Below, one piece after another: positions 1 through 10,109 of a stretch of 64,000 nt of DNA. Origin of the DNA: Microglena sp. YARC (Eukaryota > Chlorophyta > Chlorophyceae > Chlamydomonadales > Chlamydomonadaceae). The stretch is from assembly GCA_022414725.1 (NCBI GenBank), contig CM039464.1, positions 24,856,123 to 24,920,122 of the forward strand, written 5' to 3'. A model generated the notes under the pieces. It was not told the origin of the DNA and made no database searches. It was given only the letters and a program-made list of their open reading frames with translations. The first letter of the stretch is position 1, and each line of letters starts with the position of its first letter. The translations under genes and the position numbers were made by a program.

Positions 1-130
1 GTGCGATTTAGTGTTCGCGGTCACTGTCAAGCGCCATGGTAGCACTGTCCAGGTCACGGGTTAGCCCGTTCTCTACCACCGTAAGACATGGCTCCCTTAA
101 TACCACGCCCCACCAGCCGTTATCAGTAAA
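1..130 (-). repeat. SINE-like dispersed repeat, partial copy
   Basis: This stretch shares an extended, diverged match with 1975-2065: both contain a ggtagc..tgtccag block, a segment around cgta, and the tail ctcccttaa.accacgccccaccag..ttatca. It is cut off by the window edge. The family was assigned only from the shared sequence. Confidence 0.5.
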
Positions 131-960
131 CAGTCTTGGTACAAAACCATATCCAGCACTCCAATAGCTTACCCCCCTTTTCACTTGACCACCCAGCCCC
201 GCACTCCCTATCCACCCGTTCACCTCATAACCCCCTCATCCGCTCTTCCACCCCATATGGCGGCACCACACTGCATATCCACCCCACACTAACCCAACAC
301 CAACCCACACCAATACCAACTCAACACCTGCCCACATCAACACCAACCCACCCACACCAAAACCAACCCACCCACATCAAACACCAACCCACCAACATCA
401 AACACCAACCCTCCAACATCAAACCCAAGTCCGCCCCCCACAACTTGTGCAGGTGGTTAACCACCATAAAGCAGAGGCCTACCTACATTGGGACCAGGGG
501 AGACTACTGCACACATTGCCACAACTCCCCCCCACCCCCTCTTCCCCCCGATATCCCCTTAAAATAAGGTGCTGTTGAGATCATTAACTTGCCCCACCAC
601 CATGTACCAATGTCCATGCATGGTACCAAGGAAGACTATTGCATGTACCGGTATGACTTGTCCCCCCCCTGATATCAAGTACTGTTTTTATCATTAAGTT
701 GCCCCTCACAATGGTGTGCAGGTGGTTCAACGCTATGGAGCAGAGACCTACATACATTGCCATGACTTCCCCCCCCCACACACCCCACCCCATCCCCCTG
801 ATATCCCCCTTATATAAGGGGCTGTTTAAATCATTAACTTTCCCCTCGCAACGTGTGCAGTTGGTTCAATGCAATGGAGCAGAGACCTGCATACATCGGG
901 ACCAGGGGGGACTACTACACACATGCCCATGACTTGCCACCTCAGCTAGGAGGTAATGTT
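131..960. repeat. C-rich low complexity, then ~135-bp degenerate tandem repeat
   Basis: Bases 131-440 are C/A-rich with CCAACACC-type words. From about 440 a unit recurs near 441, 711 and 850. It carries a TGTGCAG(G/T)TGGTTCAA.. block, the phrase GGAGCAGAGACCT and a GATATCCCCTTA..AAGG.GCTGTT block. No coding frame survives consistently across units. The region looks like non-coding host satellite, possibly intronic. Confidence 0.6.
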
Positions 961-1189
961 TGGTTGGTTGATTTGTCGTTTTGTCGGTTAAGTTTGTCGG
1001 TTTGTTGATTTGTCAGTTTGTCGGTTAATTGGTTGATTGGTTGGTTGGTTGGTCGGCTGATTGGTTGGTTGGTTTGTTGGCGGTTAGGGTTGGTTGGTTG
1101 GTTGGCTGGCGATTGTATGGGTACCAGATCACGGAGTGCTTGTTGTTATAGCCCCTCCTGGTAGTCTAGAGTTTTCTTGATGATTCGAG

Positions 1190-1470
1190 GTGTGCATTCT
1201 GCTCGTTGCCTTATCTAATTATCTTGCTAGCAGCATAACTAACTGTTTATCTAATTATCTTGCTTGCAGCATAACTAACTGTTTATCTAATTATCTTGCT
1301 TGCAGCATAACTAACTGTTTATCTAATTATCTTGCTAGCAGCGTAACTAACTGTTTATCTAATTATCTTGCTTGCAGCATAACTAACTGTTTATCTAATT
1401 ATCTTGCTTGCAGCATAACTAACTGTTTATCTAATTATCTTGCTTGTGGCATAACTAAATGTTTAGGTCG
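1190..1470. repeat. 36-bp tandem repeat, about 7 copies
   Basis: The unit TGTTTATCTAATTATCTTGC plus TTGCAGCATAACTAAC repeats almost perfectly. It is a multiple of 3 and free of stops in one frame, so it gives a spurious 12-residue peptide repeat. A GT/TG-rich low-complexity stretch (GGTTGGTT) lies just upstream at about 955-1115. Confidence 0.85.
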
Positions 1471-1479
1471 TAGGTACAG

Positions 1480-1805
1480 GTGATAGGGTGCTTGATGATG
1501 TAGACCTTCCTTCATGCTACCCACCACCACCACCACCAGGCTACCCCCATGAACAACAGCGTGTGTATGTGTAGGTTATATGTCCAGGTGATAGGGTGCT
1601 TGATGATGTAGACCTTCCTTCATGCTACCCACCACCACCACCACCAGGCTACCCCCAACCGCAACAACGTGTGTATGTATAGGTCGTAGGTACAGGTGAT
1701 AGGGTGCTTGTTATCATAGCCCCTCTTGGTAGTCTATATTTATTTTCATGATTCAAGGTTGGGCAGGTCCCTTTAGCCTAATTGGCTACCCTTGGACGGT
1801 AACAT

Positions 1806-1853
<48 letters not shown>

Positions 1854-1860
1854 CACATCC
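1480..1860. repeat. ~118-bp tandem repeat followed by an (AT)n microsatellite
   Basis: Two near-identical units run GATAGGGTGCTTGATGATGT ... CCACCACCACCACCAGGCTA and a partial third starts near 1690. A pure (TA)n tract occupies about 1809-1850. Between them (1757-1808) is a fragment of the host dispersed repeat also found at 9365-9485 and 44885-45012. Confidence 0.8.
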
Positions 1861-1874
1861 ATGCAGCCTCTTTC

Positions 1875-2065
1875 AGTGATGTACATTGGTCTGGTGGTAG
1901 ACCAAATCGCTTGAGGATGAAGAGTCGGGGGTTTGATCCGTCCTTCGGTCGCTCTTGGCGACGCAGGTCGTCGTCAACCGCGATGGTAGCTTGTCCAGTT
2001 GAGGTAGGAGACCGCTCCCCACCCGCGTACGGCGGGCTCCCTTAACACCATGCCCCACCAGTTAT
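1875..2065 (+). repeat. tRNA-derived SINE-like element
   Basis: The head contains TGGTCTGGTGGTAGAC, which resembles a pol III A box. About 40 bp on is GGGTTTGATCC, close to the B-box consensus GGTTCGANTCC. The downstream body matches the partial inverted copy at 1-130. The A/B box reading is inference from sequence resemblance; no poly-A tail or target duplication was confirmed. Confidence 0.5.
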
Positions 2066-2180
2066 CATTGCCTTTTACACATCCATGCTATTTTGATGCC
2101 CTTTCAGCTTTCAAGCTGCCACGTAATCTACAATCTGCACTGGTGTGTGCCTCATGTGTCCTTCCTTGTACTGCTGCCAG

Positions 2181-2347
2181 GCTGTGCCATGGTCCCTGAG
2201 GGCCGACCTGTCTCTCTCGCCGTGGATGGGCGTGACGGCGATAGCTGGTCCTTGCCCCTCTCCCCTCTCACCGCCACGTCCATGCCTGAGCCGTATGCCC
2301 CTGGAGAGAACCCACCAGCTGACCGCGTGGAAGCTGCTGTTAGGCTG
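2181..2347 (+). CDS. candidate host exon, function unknown
   Basis: The stretch lies between a good acceptor (CTGCTGCCAG, ending 2180) and a consensus donor (CTG|GTGAGTG at 2348). It is open in the frame containing MVPEGRPVSLAVDGRDG and ending ADRVEAAVRL. Degenerate copies of its 3' end, donor included, recur at 3713, 4035, 4466, 4647, 4838 and 5037 inside what should be the downstream intron. I do not recognise the protein. It may be the first visible exon of the same host gene as 5880-6083 and 8445-8595. Confidence 0.45.
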
Positions 2348-3660
2348 GTGAGTGTGGGGGGTAAGGTGTATGGTGTATGGTGTAGTAAGGCGTATGGTGT
2401 ATGGTGTAGTTAGGTGTGTGGTGTAGTAAGGCGTATGGTGTGTGGTGTAGTTAGGTGTGTGGTGTATGGTGTAGTAAGGTGTGTGGTGTAGTAAGGTTTA
2501 TGGTGTGTGGTGTAGTAAGGCGTATGGTGTATGGTGTAGTAAGGTGTGTGGTGTGGTAAGGTTTATGGTGTGTGGTGTAGTAAGGCGTATGGTGTATGGT
2601 GTAGTTAGATGTGTGGTGTAGTAAGGTGTATGGTGTGGTGTAGTAAGGCGTATGGTGTATGGTGTAGTTAGGTGTGTGGTGTAGTAAGGTGTATGGTGTG
2701 AGGTGTAGTAAGGCGTATGGTGTATGGTGTAGTTAGGTGTGTGGTGTAGGAAGGTGTATGGTGTGTGGTGTAGTAAGGCGTATGGTGTAGTTAGGTGTGT
2801 GGTGTAGTAAGGTGTATGGTGTGTGGTGTAGTAAGGCGTATGGTGTATGGTGTAGTTAGGAGTGTGGTGTAGTAAGGTTTATGGTGTGTGGTGTAGTAAG
2901 GCGTATGGTGTATGGTGTAGTTAGGTGTGTGGTGTAGTAAGGCGTATGGTGTATGGTGTAGTTAGGTGTGTGGTGTAGTAAGGTGTATGGTGTGTGGTGT
3001 AGTTAGGTGTGTGGTGTAGTAAGGTGTATGGTGTGTGGTGTAGTAAGGCGTATGGTGTATGGTGTAGTTAGGTGTGTGGTGTAGTAAGGTTTATAGTGTG
3101 TGGTGTAGTAAGGCGTATGGTGTAGTTAGGTGTGTGGTGTAGTAAGGTGTATGGTGTGTGGTGTAGTAAGGCTTATGGTGTATGGTGTAGTTAGGTGTGT
3201 GGTGTAGTAAGGTTTATGGTGTGTGGTGTAGTAAGGTTTGTGGTGTATGGTGTAGTTAGGTGTATGGTGTAGTAAGGCGTATGGTGTGTGGTGTAGTAAG
3301 GCGTATGGTGTATGGTGTAGTTAGGTGTGTGGTGTAGTATGGTGTGTGGTGTATGGTGTAGTTAGGTGTGTGGTGTAGTAAGGTTTATGGTGTGTGGTGT
3401 AATATGGTGTGTGGTGTATGGTGTAGTTAGGTGTGTGGTGTAGTAAGGCGTATGGTGTGTGGTGTAGTAAGGCGTATGGTGTATGGTGTAGTTAGGTGTG
3501 TGGTGTAGTATGGTGTAGTTAGGTGTGTGGTGTAGTAAGGTTTATGGTGTGTGGTGTAGTAAGGTTTATGGTGTGTGGTGTAGTAAGGTGTGTGGTGTAG
3601 TTAGGTGTATGGTGTAGTGAGGTGTGTGGTGTATGGTGTAGTTAGGTGCATGGTGTAAAC
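2348..3660. repeat. GTGTATGGTGTAGTAAGG minisatellite array
   Basis: About 1.3 kb is built from GTGTGTGGTGTAGT(A/T)AGG words of roughly 18 bp, arranged in higher-order units of about 35-55 bp. It begins directly at the splice donor of the preceding exon. No conserved coding frame exists, so it is read as intron filled by a satellite. Confidence 0.9.
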
Positions 3661-3738
3661 TTGTAGGTGGTAAGTTAAGGGTGTAGGTTGTTGTGGGGAG
3701 TCAAAGGATGCCTGAGCCGTATGCCCTAGGGGAGTATG

Positions 3739-4037
3739 CAGGAATGTTTTTTCCGGAAAACATTCCGATCGGGATACGAGACCCCGGTTTTGCCGAAATT
3801 GCCGGTATAAGAAACTTTTTTTTTTTTTTTTTTTACTGAAATTTACTAAAAGTGCGTCCTGAGAGTGGCGCATTACTCGGATGTAACAATTTCAATTTCA
3901 ATTCCAATTTCAATTTACTAAAAATGACCCAAATCGACCCAAATCGGAATAAGGCTCCTGTTTTGGGAGGAAAATAGGGAGGAATAAATTAAAAAGGAAT
4001 CAGATTTCCTCTTTTTTATTTGAAAAAAATATCCCTG
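3739..4037. mobile_element. hAT-type MITE with 8-bp target duplication
   Basis: The element starts CAGGAATGTTTTTTCC and ends ATATCCCTG, so its ends are imperfect inverted repeats of CAGG(A/G)AT. It is flanked on both sides by GGAGTATG (3731-3738 and 4038-4045), an 8-bp direct duplication typical of hAT elements. It contains a T-homopolymer and AAATCGACCC repeats and has no coding capacity. It sits inside a duplicated exon copy. Confidence 0.8.
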
Positions 4038-4045
4038 GGAGTATG

Positions 4046-5100
4046 CCCTTGAGGAGAACCCACCGGCTGACCACTTGGAAGCTGCTGTTAGGCTTTTGAG
4101 TATATGGGAGGTAGTATTTGTGTAGTAAGGTGTAGGGGGTCAGTATGTGGTCGGTTGGATGAAATGTGTAATGAGGTGTAGGGTGTGTGTTGGTAGATAC
4201 TGTTTACCAGACTGCGCTGCAAGAAGCATCGGGTGTCGAACAGGGTAATTCAAAGCGCGCGCTTTTGCGCTTTTGAGCGCTGATTTTTTGACCCCCTCTG
4301 CGCTTTAAGCGCAGTTTTTTGCAACCCCTTGTGGGCGCAGCAAGCAATTTTTGCGCTTTTTGCACTACAAAGCGCAGTTTTTTTGTTTTCAAGTGCGCTA
4401 AAGCGCTGGTCAATTTGGCCATTTGAAGTACCCTGGTGTCGAAAGGGTGTTATAGGGTGACTGACTGTCTGAGCCGTATGCCCCTGGAGAGAACCCACCG
4501 GCTGACTATGTGGAAGCCGCTGTTAGGCTGGTGAGTATGGGAGGTAAGGTGGGGTATGGTGTGGTAAGGTGTCTGGTGTCTGGTGTGTGATGTAAGCTGG
4601 TAGGTGGTCAGTTTGGTGTGTAGGTGATTGTGAGGGTTCAAAGGGTGTCTGAGCAGTACGCCCTATGAGAGAACTCCCCGGCTGACTGCGTGGAAGTCGC
4701 TGTTAGGCTGGTGAGTATGGGGTGTCTGGTGTAGTAAGGTGTGTGGTGTCTGGTGTATGGTGTAGTAGGGTGTATGGTGTGTGGTGCATTAAGGTGTATG
4801 GTGGTCATTTTGGTGTGTAGGGGGAGTCAAAGGGTGTCTGAGCAGTACGTCCTAGGGGAGAACTCCCGGCTGACTGCGTGGAGGCCGCTGTTAGGCTGGT
4901 GAGTATGGGAGGTAAGGTGGTTTATGGTGTAGTAAGGTGTGTGGAGTAAGGTGTATAGTGTTGTAAGATGTAGGATGTATGGTGTAAGGTGGTGGGTGGT
5001 AAGTTTGGGGTGTAGGTTGTTGGAGGGGGTCAAAGAGTGCCTTGAGCAGTATGCCCCCTGAAGAGAACTCCCCGGCTGACTGCGTGGAAGGCGTTGTTAG
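4046..5100 (+). repeat. serial degenerate copies of an exon 3' end plus donor
   Basis: Segments near 4035-4110, 4466-4540, 4647-4715, 4838-4905 and 5037-5110 each repeat the sequence (GAGAAC)CCACCGGCTGAC...GCTGTTAGGCT(G)GTGAGTATGGG, i.e. the last ~70 bp of the exon at 2181-2347 and its GT donor. They are separated by GTGTATGGTGTAGTAAGG-type satellite. The copies are about 200 bp apart and each has point changes that break the reading frame. Confidence 0.75.
4241..4435. mobile_element. hAT-type MITE with perfect 8-bp target duplication
   Basis: Ends are CAGGGTAATTCAAA and TTTGAAGTACCCTG, inverted repeats with one mismatch. Both sides carry GTGTCGAA (4233-4240 and 4436-4443). The interior is rich in AGCGCA/TGCGCT words that make it self-complementary. 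No open frame belongs to it. Confidence 0.85.
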
Positions 5101-5259
5101 GCTGGTGAGTATGGGGGGTAAGATGGTGTATGGTGTAGTATGGTGTGTGGTGTAGTAAGGTGTATGGTGTGTGTTGAAGTAAGGTGTATGGTGTGTGATG
5201 TAAACTGGTAGGTGCTAAGTTTCGAGTGTAGGTTGTTGTGGGGGGTCAAAGGGTGTCTG

Positions 5260-5443
5260 CAGGGATTTCTTTTTCCGCTATATATTGCGATCGCTACTTT
5301 CGACCACATTTTGGCTCTAATTACCGCCCCCAAAAAATGCCATAAATGGCCATAAAAAGTTACAAAAGCTATACAATGCTGTTGGAGGCCTAAAACCGTT
5401 AAGCTAGAAAAACCCACTTTCATATTTGAAAACAACATCCCTG
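5260..5443. mobile_element. hAT-type MITE with 8-bp target duplication
   Basis: The element starts CAGGGATTTCTTTTTCC and ends AACATCCCTG, and is flanked by GGTGTCTG on both sides (5252-5259 and 5444-5451). It is the same type as 3739-4037 but shorter and diverged inside. It is inserted in another copy of the repeated exon-derived unit. Confidence 0.85.
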
Positions 5444-5879
5444 GGTGTCTGAGCTGTACCTGTGGCAAAGTTGGTACTACGAGGGCCAGACAAGCCCGGC
5501 TTCCGCCCTGTGAGTGCTCCTCTTCACACCACACCACACACACGCACACTTGTACCGTTATAGATCCGCAACCATGTCCCCGTGGCAAGGTTTGCACTTG
5601 GAGGACCAGGCAAGTCCAGCTCCCGCCCTGTCAGTGCTCCCCTTCACACCTCACCACACCACACACCACCCCCATCACACACCGCACCACTCACCACACA
5701 CCACACCACACCGCTCCACACACCACACACCACACACCACACACCACACACACCACACACACCACACACCACGCCGCACCACACACCACTACGCACACAC
5801 ACTGCACCACACCACACAACACACACACCGCCCACCACCATGCACACACACCAAGCCCTCCATGCTGTTACATGTACAG

Positions 5880-6083
5880 ATCCGCAACCATGGACCCGTG
5901 GCAAGGTTTGCTCTTAGAGGCCCAGGCAAGCCCGGCGCCCGCCCTGTCAGTGCACGCCTATCCGACCCTACAGCCGTACCTGACTTGAGGTATGAAGCAG
6001 CCATGGATGTGGCGCTCCGGCATGTGACCCACGCCCTGTTGGTTGGGCCTGAGGAGAAGCAGAAGACGGGGCATGCACTGAAG
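5880..6083 (+). CDS. candidate host exon, possibly GST-C-like
   Basis: The 3' part is open in a frame reading RYEAAMDVALRHVTHALL and ending TGHALK, followed by a donor (AAG|GTATGG). The 5' part reads better in another frame (DPWQGLLLEAQASPAP), so a frameshift may be present. Partial copies of the 5' half lie at about 5450-5515, where SPASAL is followed by a GTGAGT donor, and at 5566-5640. The helical pattern vaguely resembles a GST C-terminal domain; this is weak inference. Confidence 0.35.
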
Positions 6084-6410
6084 GTATGGGGGGGGGGGGG
6101 GAGGGAGGGGGGGAGGGAGAGGGGGGGGGGGAGGAGGAGAGGGGAAGGAGGGAGAGGGGGGGGGGGGGGGGGGAGGGGAGCTGAGGAGAAGCAGAAGACG
6201 GGTCATGCACTGAAGTTAAGAGGGGGGGGGGAGGTAGCGGGGGAGGAGAGAGAGAGGGAGGGGGGGGGGAGAGGGGGTGGGGGGGAGGGGAGCTGAGGAG
6301 AAGCAGAAGACAGGTTATGCACTGAAGGTAAGAGGGGGGGAAGGCAGCGGGGGAGGAGGGAGAGAGGGATGAGGGGGGGAGGAGGGGGGGGGGGGGGGGA
6401 TAGAAGAAAG
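6084..6410. repeat. poly-G-rich intron with duplicated exon ends
   Basis: Long G runs broken by GA are interrupted twice, at about 6180-6215 and 6290-6330, by near-perfect copies of the last ~37 bp of the preceding exon (GAGGAGAAGCAGAAGAC..GCACTGAAG). One copy keeps the GTAAG donor. Open frames on the reverse strand here are only proline runs. Confidence 0.8.
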
Positions 6411-6458
6411 GGTTGACCCTGATTATATGCCCTGAGTGAGCATGCACCTAACACATGT

Positions 6459-7039
6459 AGGGATGTCAAGCACTATATCGTCCAATATATTTATATCGTA
6501 TATCGCAGGCACATCGTACGATAATGTGAACTGACATTGTACGATATTTCCAGTTATCGTGTTTATCGTACGATTTATTGGGCTGTGTGGCTAACTGATT
6601 TCGAACTAATATCGTGATCTGCTTTCCAAATTCACCAAGGGACAACTGTCAGCGTGGTCAAGGGGTCCAGCAAGACCTGGCACCAGTGATGCACGTAATG
6701 TGTCAAACGAAGGTCAAGGGTTCGATTCTCGTCAGGAGTACCTCCAGGGCCTTGGAAGCTTGGGGGTTACTACAGATTGGCCTGGTCTTGGGCCTGGAAA
6801 TTCAGTACACTGCCCTATATCAAATGATATACCGTACGATAACAGATCATGCTGTTATTGTCTTTTCTATCTTCTTCTTGAATGGTTCATTTAACTTGAT
6901 TTTGTATGTATGGATATGTAAAGGCTATTACCATGTACCGTAATATAATATCCCCTTGATCTCATACTGCTTTTCAAAGCAAAGGGGTGTACGATATATC
7001 ATACGATGATTTTAAACATATCGTACTTTTGACAGCCCT
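6459..7039. mobile_element. non-autonomous hAT element with subterminal ATCGTACGAT repeats
   Basis: The ends are AGGGATGTCAA and TTGACAGCCCT, inverted repeats with one mismatch. They are bounded by ACACATGT (6451-6458) and AAACATGT (7040-7047), an 8-bp duplication with one change. Both subterminal zones carry repeated ATATCGTACGAT palindromes, as expected for transposase-binding sites of hAT elements. No transposase frame is present. An internal GGGTTCGATTC B-box-like word (about 6718) may mark a nested SINE. Confidence 0.85.
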
Positions 7040-7049
7040 AAACATGTGT

Positions 7050-8280
7050 AATTGCATACAGGCCCACCTTCACCCATGTAATTGCATACACGCCCACCTT
7101 CACCCATGTAATTGCATACACGCCCACCCATGCACCCATGTAATTGCATACACGCCCACCTTCACCCATGTAATTGCATACACGCCCACCCATGCACCCA
7201 TGTAATTGCGTACACGCCCACCTTCACCCATGTAATTGCATACACGCCCACCTTCACCCATGTAATTGCATACACGCCCACCCATGCACCCATGTAATTG
7301 CATACAGACCACCTTCACCCATGTAATTGCATACACGCCCACCCATGCACCCATGTAATTGCATACACGCCCACCTTCACCCATGTAATTGCCTACACGC
7401 CCACCCATGCACCCATGTAATTGCATACACGCCCACCTTCACCCATGTAATTGCATACACGCCCACCCATGCACCCATGTAATTGCATACAGACCACCTT
7501 CACCCATGTAATTGCATACACGCCCACCCATGCACCCATGTAATTGCATACACGCCCACCTTCACCCATGTAATTGCCTACACGCCCACCCATGCACCCA
7601 TGTAATTGCATACAGACCACCTTCACCCATGTAATTGCATACACGCCCACCCATGCACCCATGTAATTGCATACACGCCCACCTTCACCCATGTAATTGC
7701 CTACACGCCCACCCATGCACCCATGTAATTGCATACACGCCCACCTTCACCCATGTAATTGCCTACACGCCCACCCATGCACCCATGTAATTGCATACAC
7801 GCCCACCTTCACCCATGTAATTGCTACACGCCCACCCATGCACCCATGTAATTGCATACACGCCCACCTTCACCCATGTAATTGCCTACACGCCCACCCA
7901 TGCACCCATGTAATTGCATACACGCCCACCTTCACCCATGTAATTGCCTACACGCCCACCCATGCACCCATGTAATTGCATACACGCCCACCTTCACCCA
8001 TGTAATTGCCTACACGCCCACCCATGCACCCATGTAATTGCATACACGCCCACCTTCACCCATGTAATTGCCTACACGCCCACCCATGCACCCATGTAAT
8101 TGCATACACGCCCACCTTCACCCATGTAATTGCCTACACGCCCACCCATGCACCCATGTAATTGCATACACGCCCACCTTCACCCATGTAATTGCCTACA
8201 CGCCCACCCATGCACCCATGTAATTGCATACACGCCTACCTTCACCCATGTATTTGCATTCACGTCCACCCATGCACCCA
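7050..8280. repeat. CATGTAATTGCATACACGCCCACC minisatellite
   Basis: About 1.2 kb of ~28-31-bp units alternate between ...CCCACCTTCACCCATGTAATTGC and ...CCCACCCATGCACCCATGTAATTGC. The array ends in ACCCATGCACCCATGCAG, a good 3' splice site, directly before a candidate exon region. Long open frames on both strands come from the repeat period and are not genes. Confidence 0.9.
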
Positions 8281-8444
8281 TGCAGGCAATATCGACTGTA
8301 CAGGACTGTTGAACAGGATATGTTCTTCAGTTGTTACACTCTTATGTTCAAATCTCAAACCCATGCAGGCCACCTCTGGATCAAGTGGCCCCGTGCCTAG
8401 TGCACCCATCATCACTCTTCTGTTTAAATTCAACACCCATGCAG

Positions 8445-8595
8445 GCCACCTCAGGATCAAGCGGCCCCATGCCTAGTGCACCTATCATTGATGCGTGTGC
8501 GTACCTTCGTGACCGTGTGGGTGTGCCCCGTGATATGAGGTTCCCAGCTGCTAGGCAGCTCCGCGCTCACATCAACTGGGCCATCGACATTATGA
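8445..8595 (+). CDS. candidate host exon, GST-C-like helical segment
   Basis: The exon lies between acceptor CACCCATGCAG (ends 8444) and donor ATTATGA|GTAAGTC. It is open in the frame reading SGPMPSAPIIDACAYLRDRV then PAARQLRAHINWAIDIM. The VPRDM...PAA.QLRA.. pattern recalls C-terminal helices of GST-fold proteins, but I cannot name the family. A partial copy of its 5' end with acceptor sits at about 8353-8410. It is likely a downstream exon of the same host gene as 5880-6083. Confidence 0.5.
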
Positions 8596-8975
8596 GTAAG
8601 TCATGAGAGGACCGGCGCTAGGTGTTCGACTGTTTGTGCTTGAAGGCTGGGCCATCCACATTATGAGCAAGTCATGAGAGGACCGGCGCTAGCTGTTCGA
8701 CTGTTTGTGCTTGAAGGCTGGGCCATCCACATTATGAGCAAGTCATGAGAGGACCGGCGCTAGCTGTTCGACTGTTTGTGCTTGAAGGCTGGGCCATCCA
8801 CATTATGAGCAAGTCATGAGAGGACCGGCGCTAGCTGTTTGACTGTTTGTGCTTGAAGGCTGGGCCATTGACATTGTGAGCAAGTCATGAGAGGACCGGC
8901 ACTAGCTGTTTTAATGTTCGTGCTTGAAGGCTGAGCCATCGACATTATAAGCAAATCACGAGAGGACCGAGTGAA
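8596..8975. repeat. 71-bp tandem repeat containing an exon end and donor
   Basis: Units start near 8601, 8672, 8743, 8814 and 8885, with a diverged one at 8956. Each contains GGGCCAT(C/T)(C/G)ACATT(A/G)TGAGCAAGTC, a copy of the last ~20 bp of exon 8445-8595 plus its donor, with the GT mutated to GC in the copies. The array fills the start of the following intron. Confidence 0.85.
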
Positions 8976-9364
8976 CATAGACGCGGTACTTCGACCATAG
9001 CACTGCAACATATACAATTGTGTGTTTGTGTGTGGAGGGGGGGGGGGGGGGGGGGAGCAGCTTCTAGGAATCTAGGCAGCTCCCTTGCTCTCCTTGGGCC
9101 AAACCTGAAGCTAGCTAGTACGTCTGACATCTGGTATGATAAAGAATTATGTAACAATCCAGTCCAATCCTATGTTGCCAGTGAGCAGCCTTAAAACTGG
9201 AAACATGGGAACAAGTCCCAAGCAGAAAATTGGCAGGGAGTGTTGGCCACGGAACGACAGGTGGCAACGATTGAGCTAACCGAAGCCAGTTAGTTATGAG
9301 ACTGTTGGCCAACGTGTCAGGAAGTTATGAGACAGTTGGCTGACGTGTCAGCTGGACGGACAAT
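8976..9364. other. host non-coding, no gene seen
   Basis: It contains a G homopolymer near 9037-9055 and a short direct repeat around AGTTATGAGAC(T/A)GTTGGC at about 9293-9340. No supported exon or RNA gene was found. Confidence 0.5.
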
Positions 9365-9485
9365 GGGGTCAGTAAAACGATTGTTTGGGGGTTAGTTCAT
9401 CAGTGCCTTTTCTTTTTAAGCCCTTCCTATCACGGTTGGTTAAGTCCATTAAGCCTATTTGGCCTACCCTCGGTCTGTAACATAC
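9365..9485 (+). repeat. host dispersed repeat, copy 1
   Basis: The sequence GTCAGTAAAA.GATTG.TTGGGG through TTCATCAGTGC.TTTTCTTTTT and GCCTATTTGGCCTACCCT to CTGTAACATA matches 44885-45012 along its whole length. A shorter match lies at 1757-1808. It occurs only in host-like parts of the window. Confidence 0.75.
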
Positions 9486-9699
9486 GGTACATACAGAGTG
9501 AATCAGGTATTCAATGTATCTCGAATTCAGTCTCGTAATAGCTTACAATCTCGTAATACCTTTACAAGTACAGGCAGGCACCCATCCGTGAAACATTCTA
9601 CACTGGCACGTTCCAAAAAGAACTGATTGCACATGTTGCAGAGCTTCATATAAAATCCCTTCATATTAATCAGTGAGTTCAATTCATCTTGGTGTCTTT

Positions 9700-9915
9700 A
9701 ATTCATCTTAATGAAGCGCGTAATTTATGTACGCCACACCAAACATCATACTTATCCCAACTTGGTATCCTGATGAAGTGCACAATTTATGCACGCCAAA
9801 TCAAACATCATACTCATCCAAACTTGGTATCCTAACGAACTGCATAATCTATGCTCGCCAAATCAAACATCATACTTATCCCAACTTGGTATCCTAATGA
9901 AGTGCATAGTCAACA
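9700..9915. repeat. ~62-bp tandem repeat, about 3 copies
   Basis: The unit GAAGTGCACAATTTATGCAC... to CCAACTTGGTATCCTAA(T/C) repeats at about 9712, 9775 and 9837. It is non-coding. The rest of 9916-10110 shows nothing recognisable. Confidence 0.75.
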
Positions 9916-10109
9916 GGAAAACTACTTATCCATAGCTAGCTTCACTTTTCTCAGGAGCTAACGGGTGGTTTGGGTTATCTTGACTCTTCATTCAGCACAC
10001 CTCCCTACACCACTCATCCATATGGAACGAGCAGTATGGGTGCACTGTAAACCAACAAGCGGGTTAATTCCAAGTTCATTACGTCAGGAAAGCATGTAAA
10101 CAGCATTAC

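Noticed and set aside
5958..6469. Proline-rich reverse-strand frames
   Set aside because: They are produced by G-runs of the intron on the + strand. No other evidence of coding.
6700..6800. tRNA gene suggested by GGGTTCGATTC near 6718
   Set aside because: No acceptor stem, anticodon arm or A box at proper distance could be found. It is at most a SINE-type B box inside the hAT element.
7050..8280. Regularly spaced array that could suggest a CRISPR
   Set aside because: The units are tandem with no unique spacers, there are no cas genes, and the genome is eukaryotic. It is a minisatellite.
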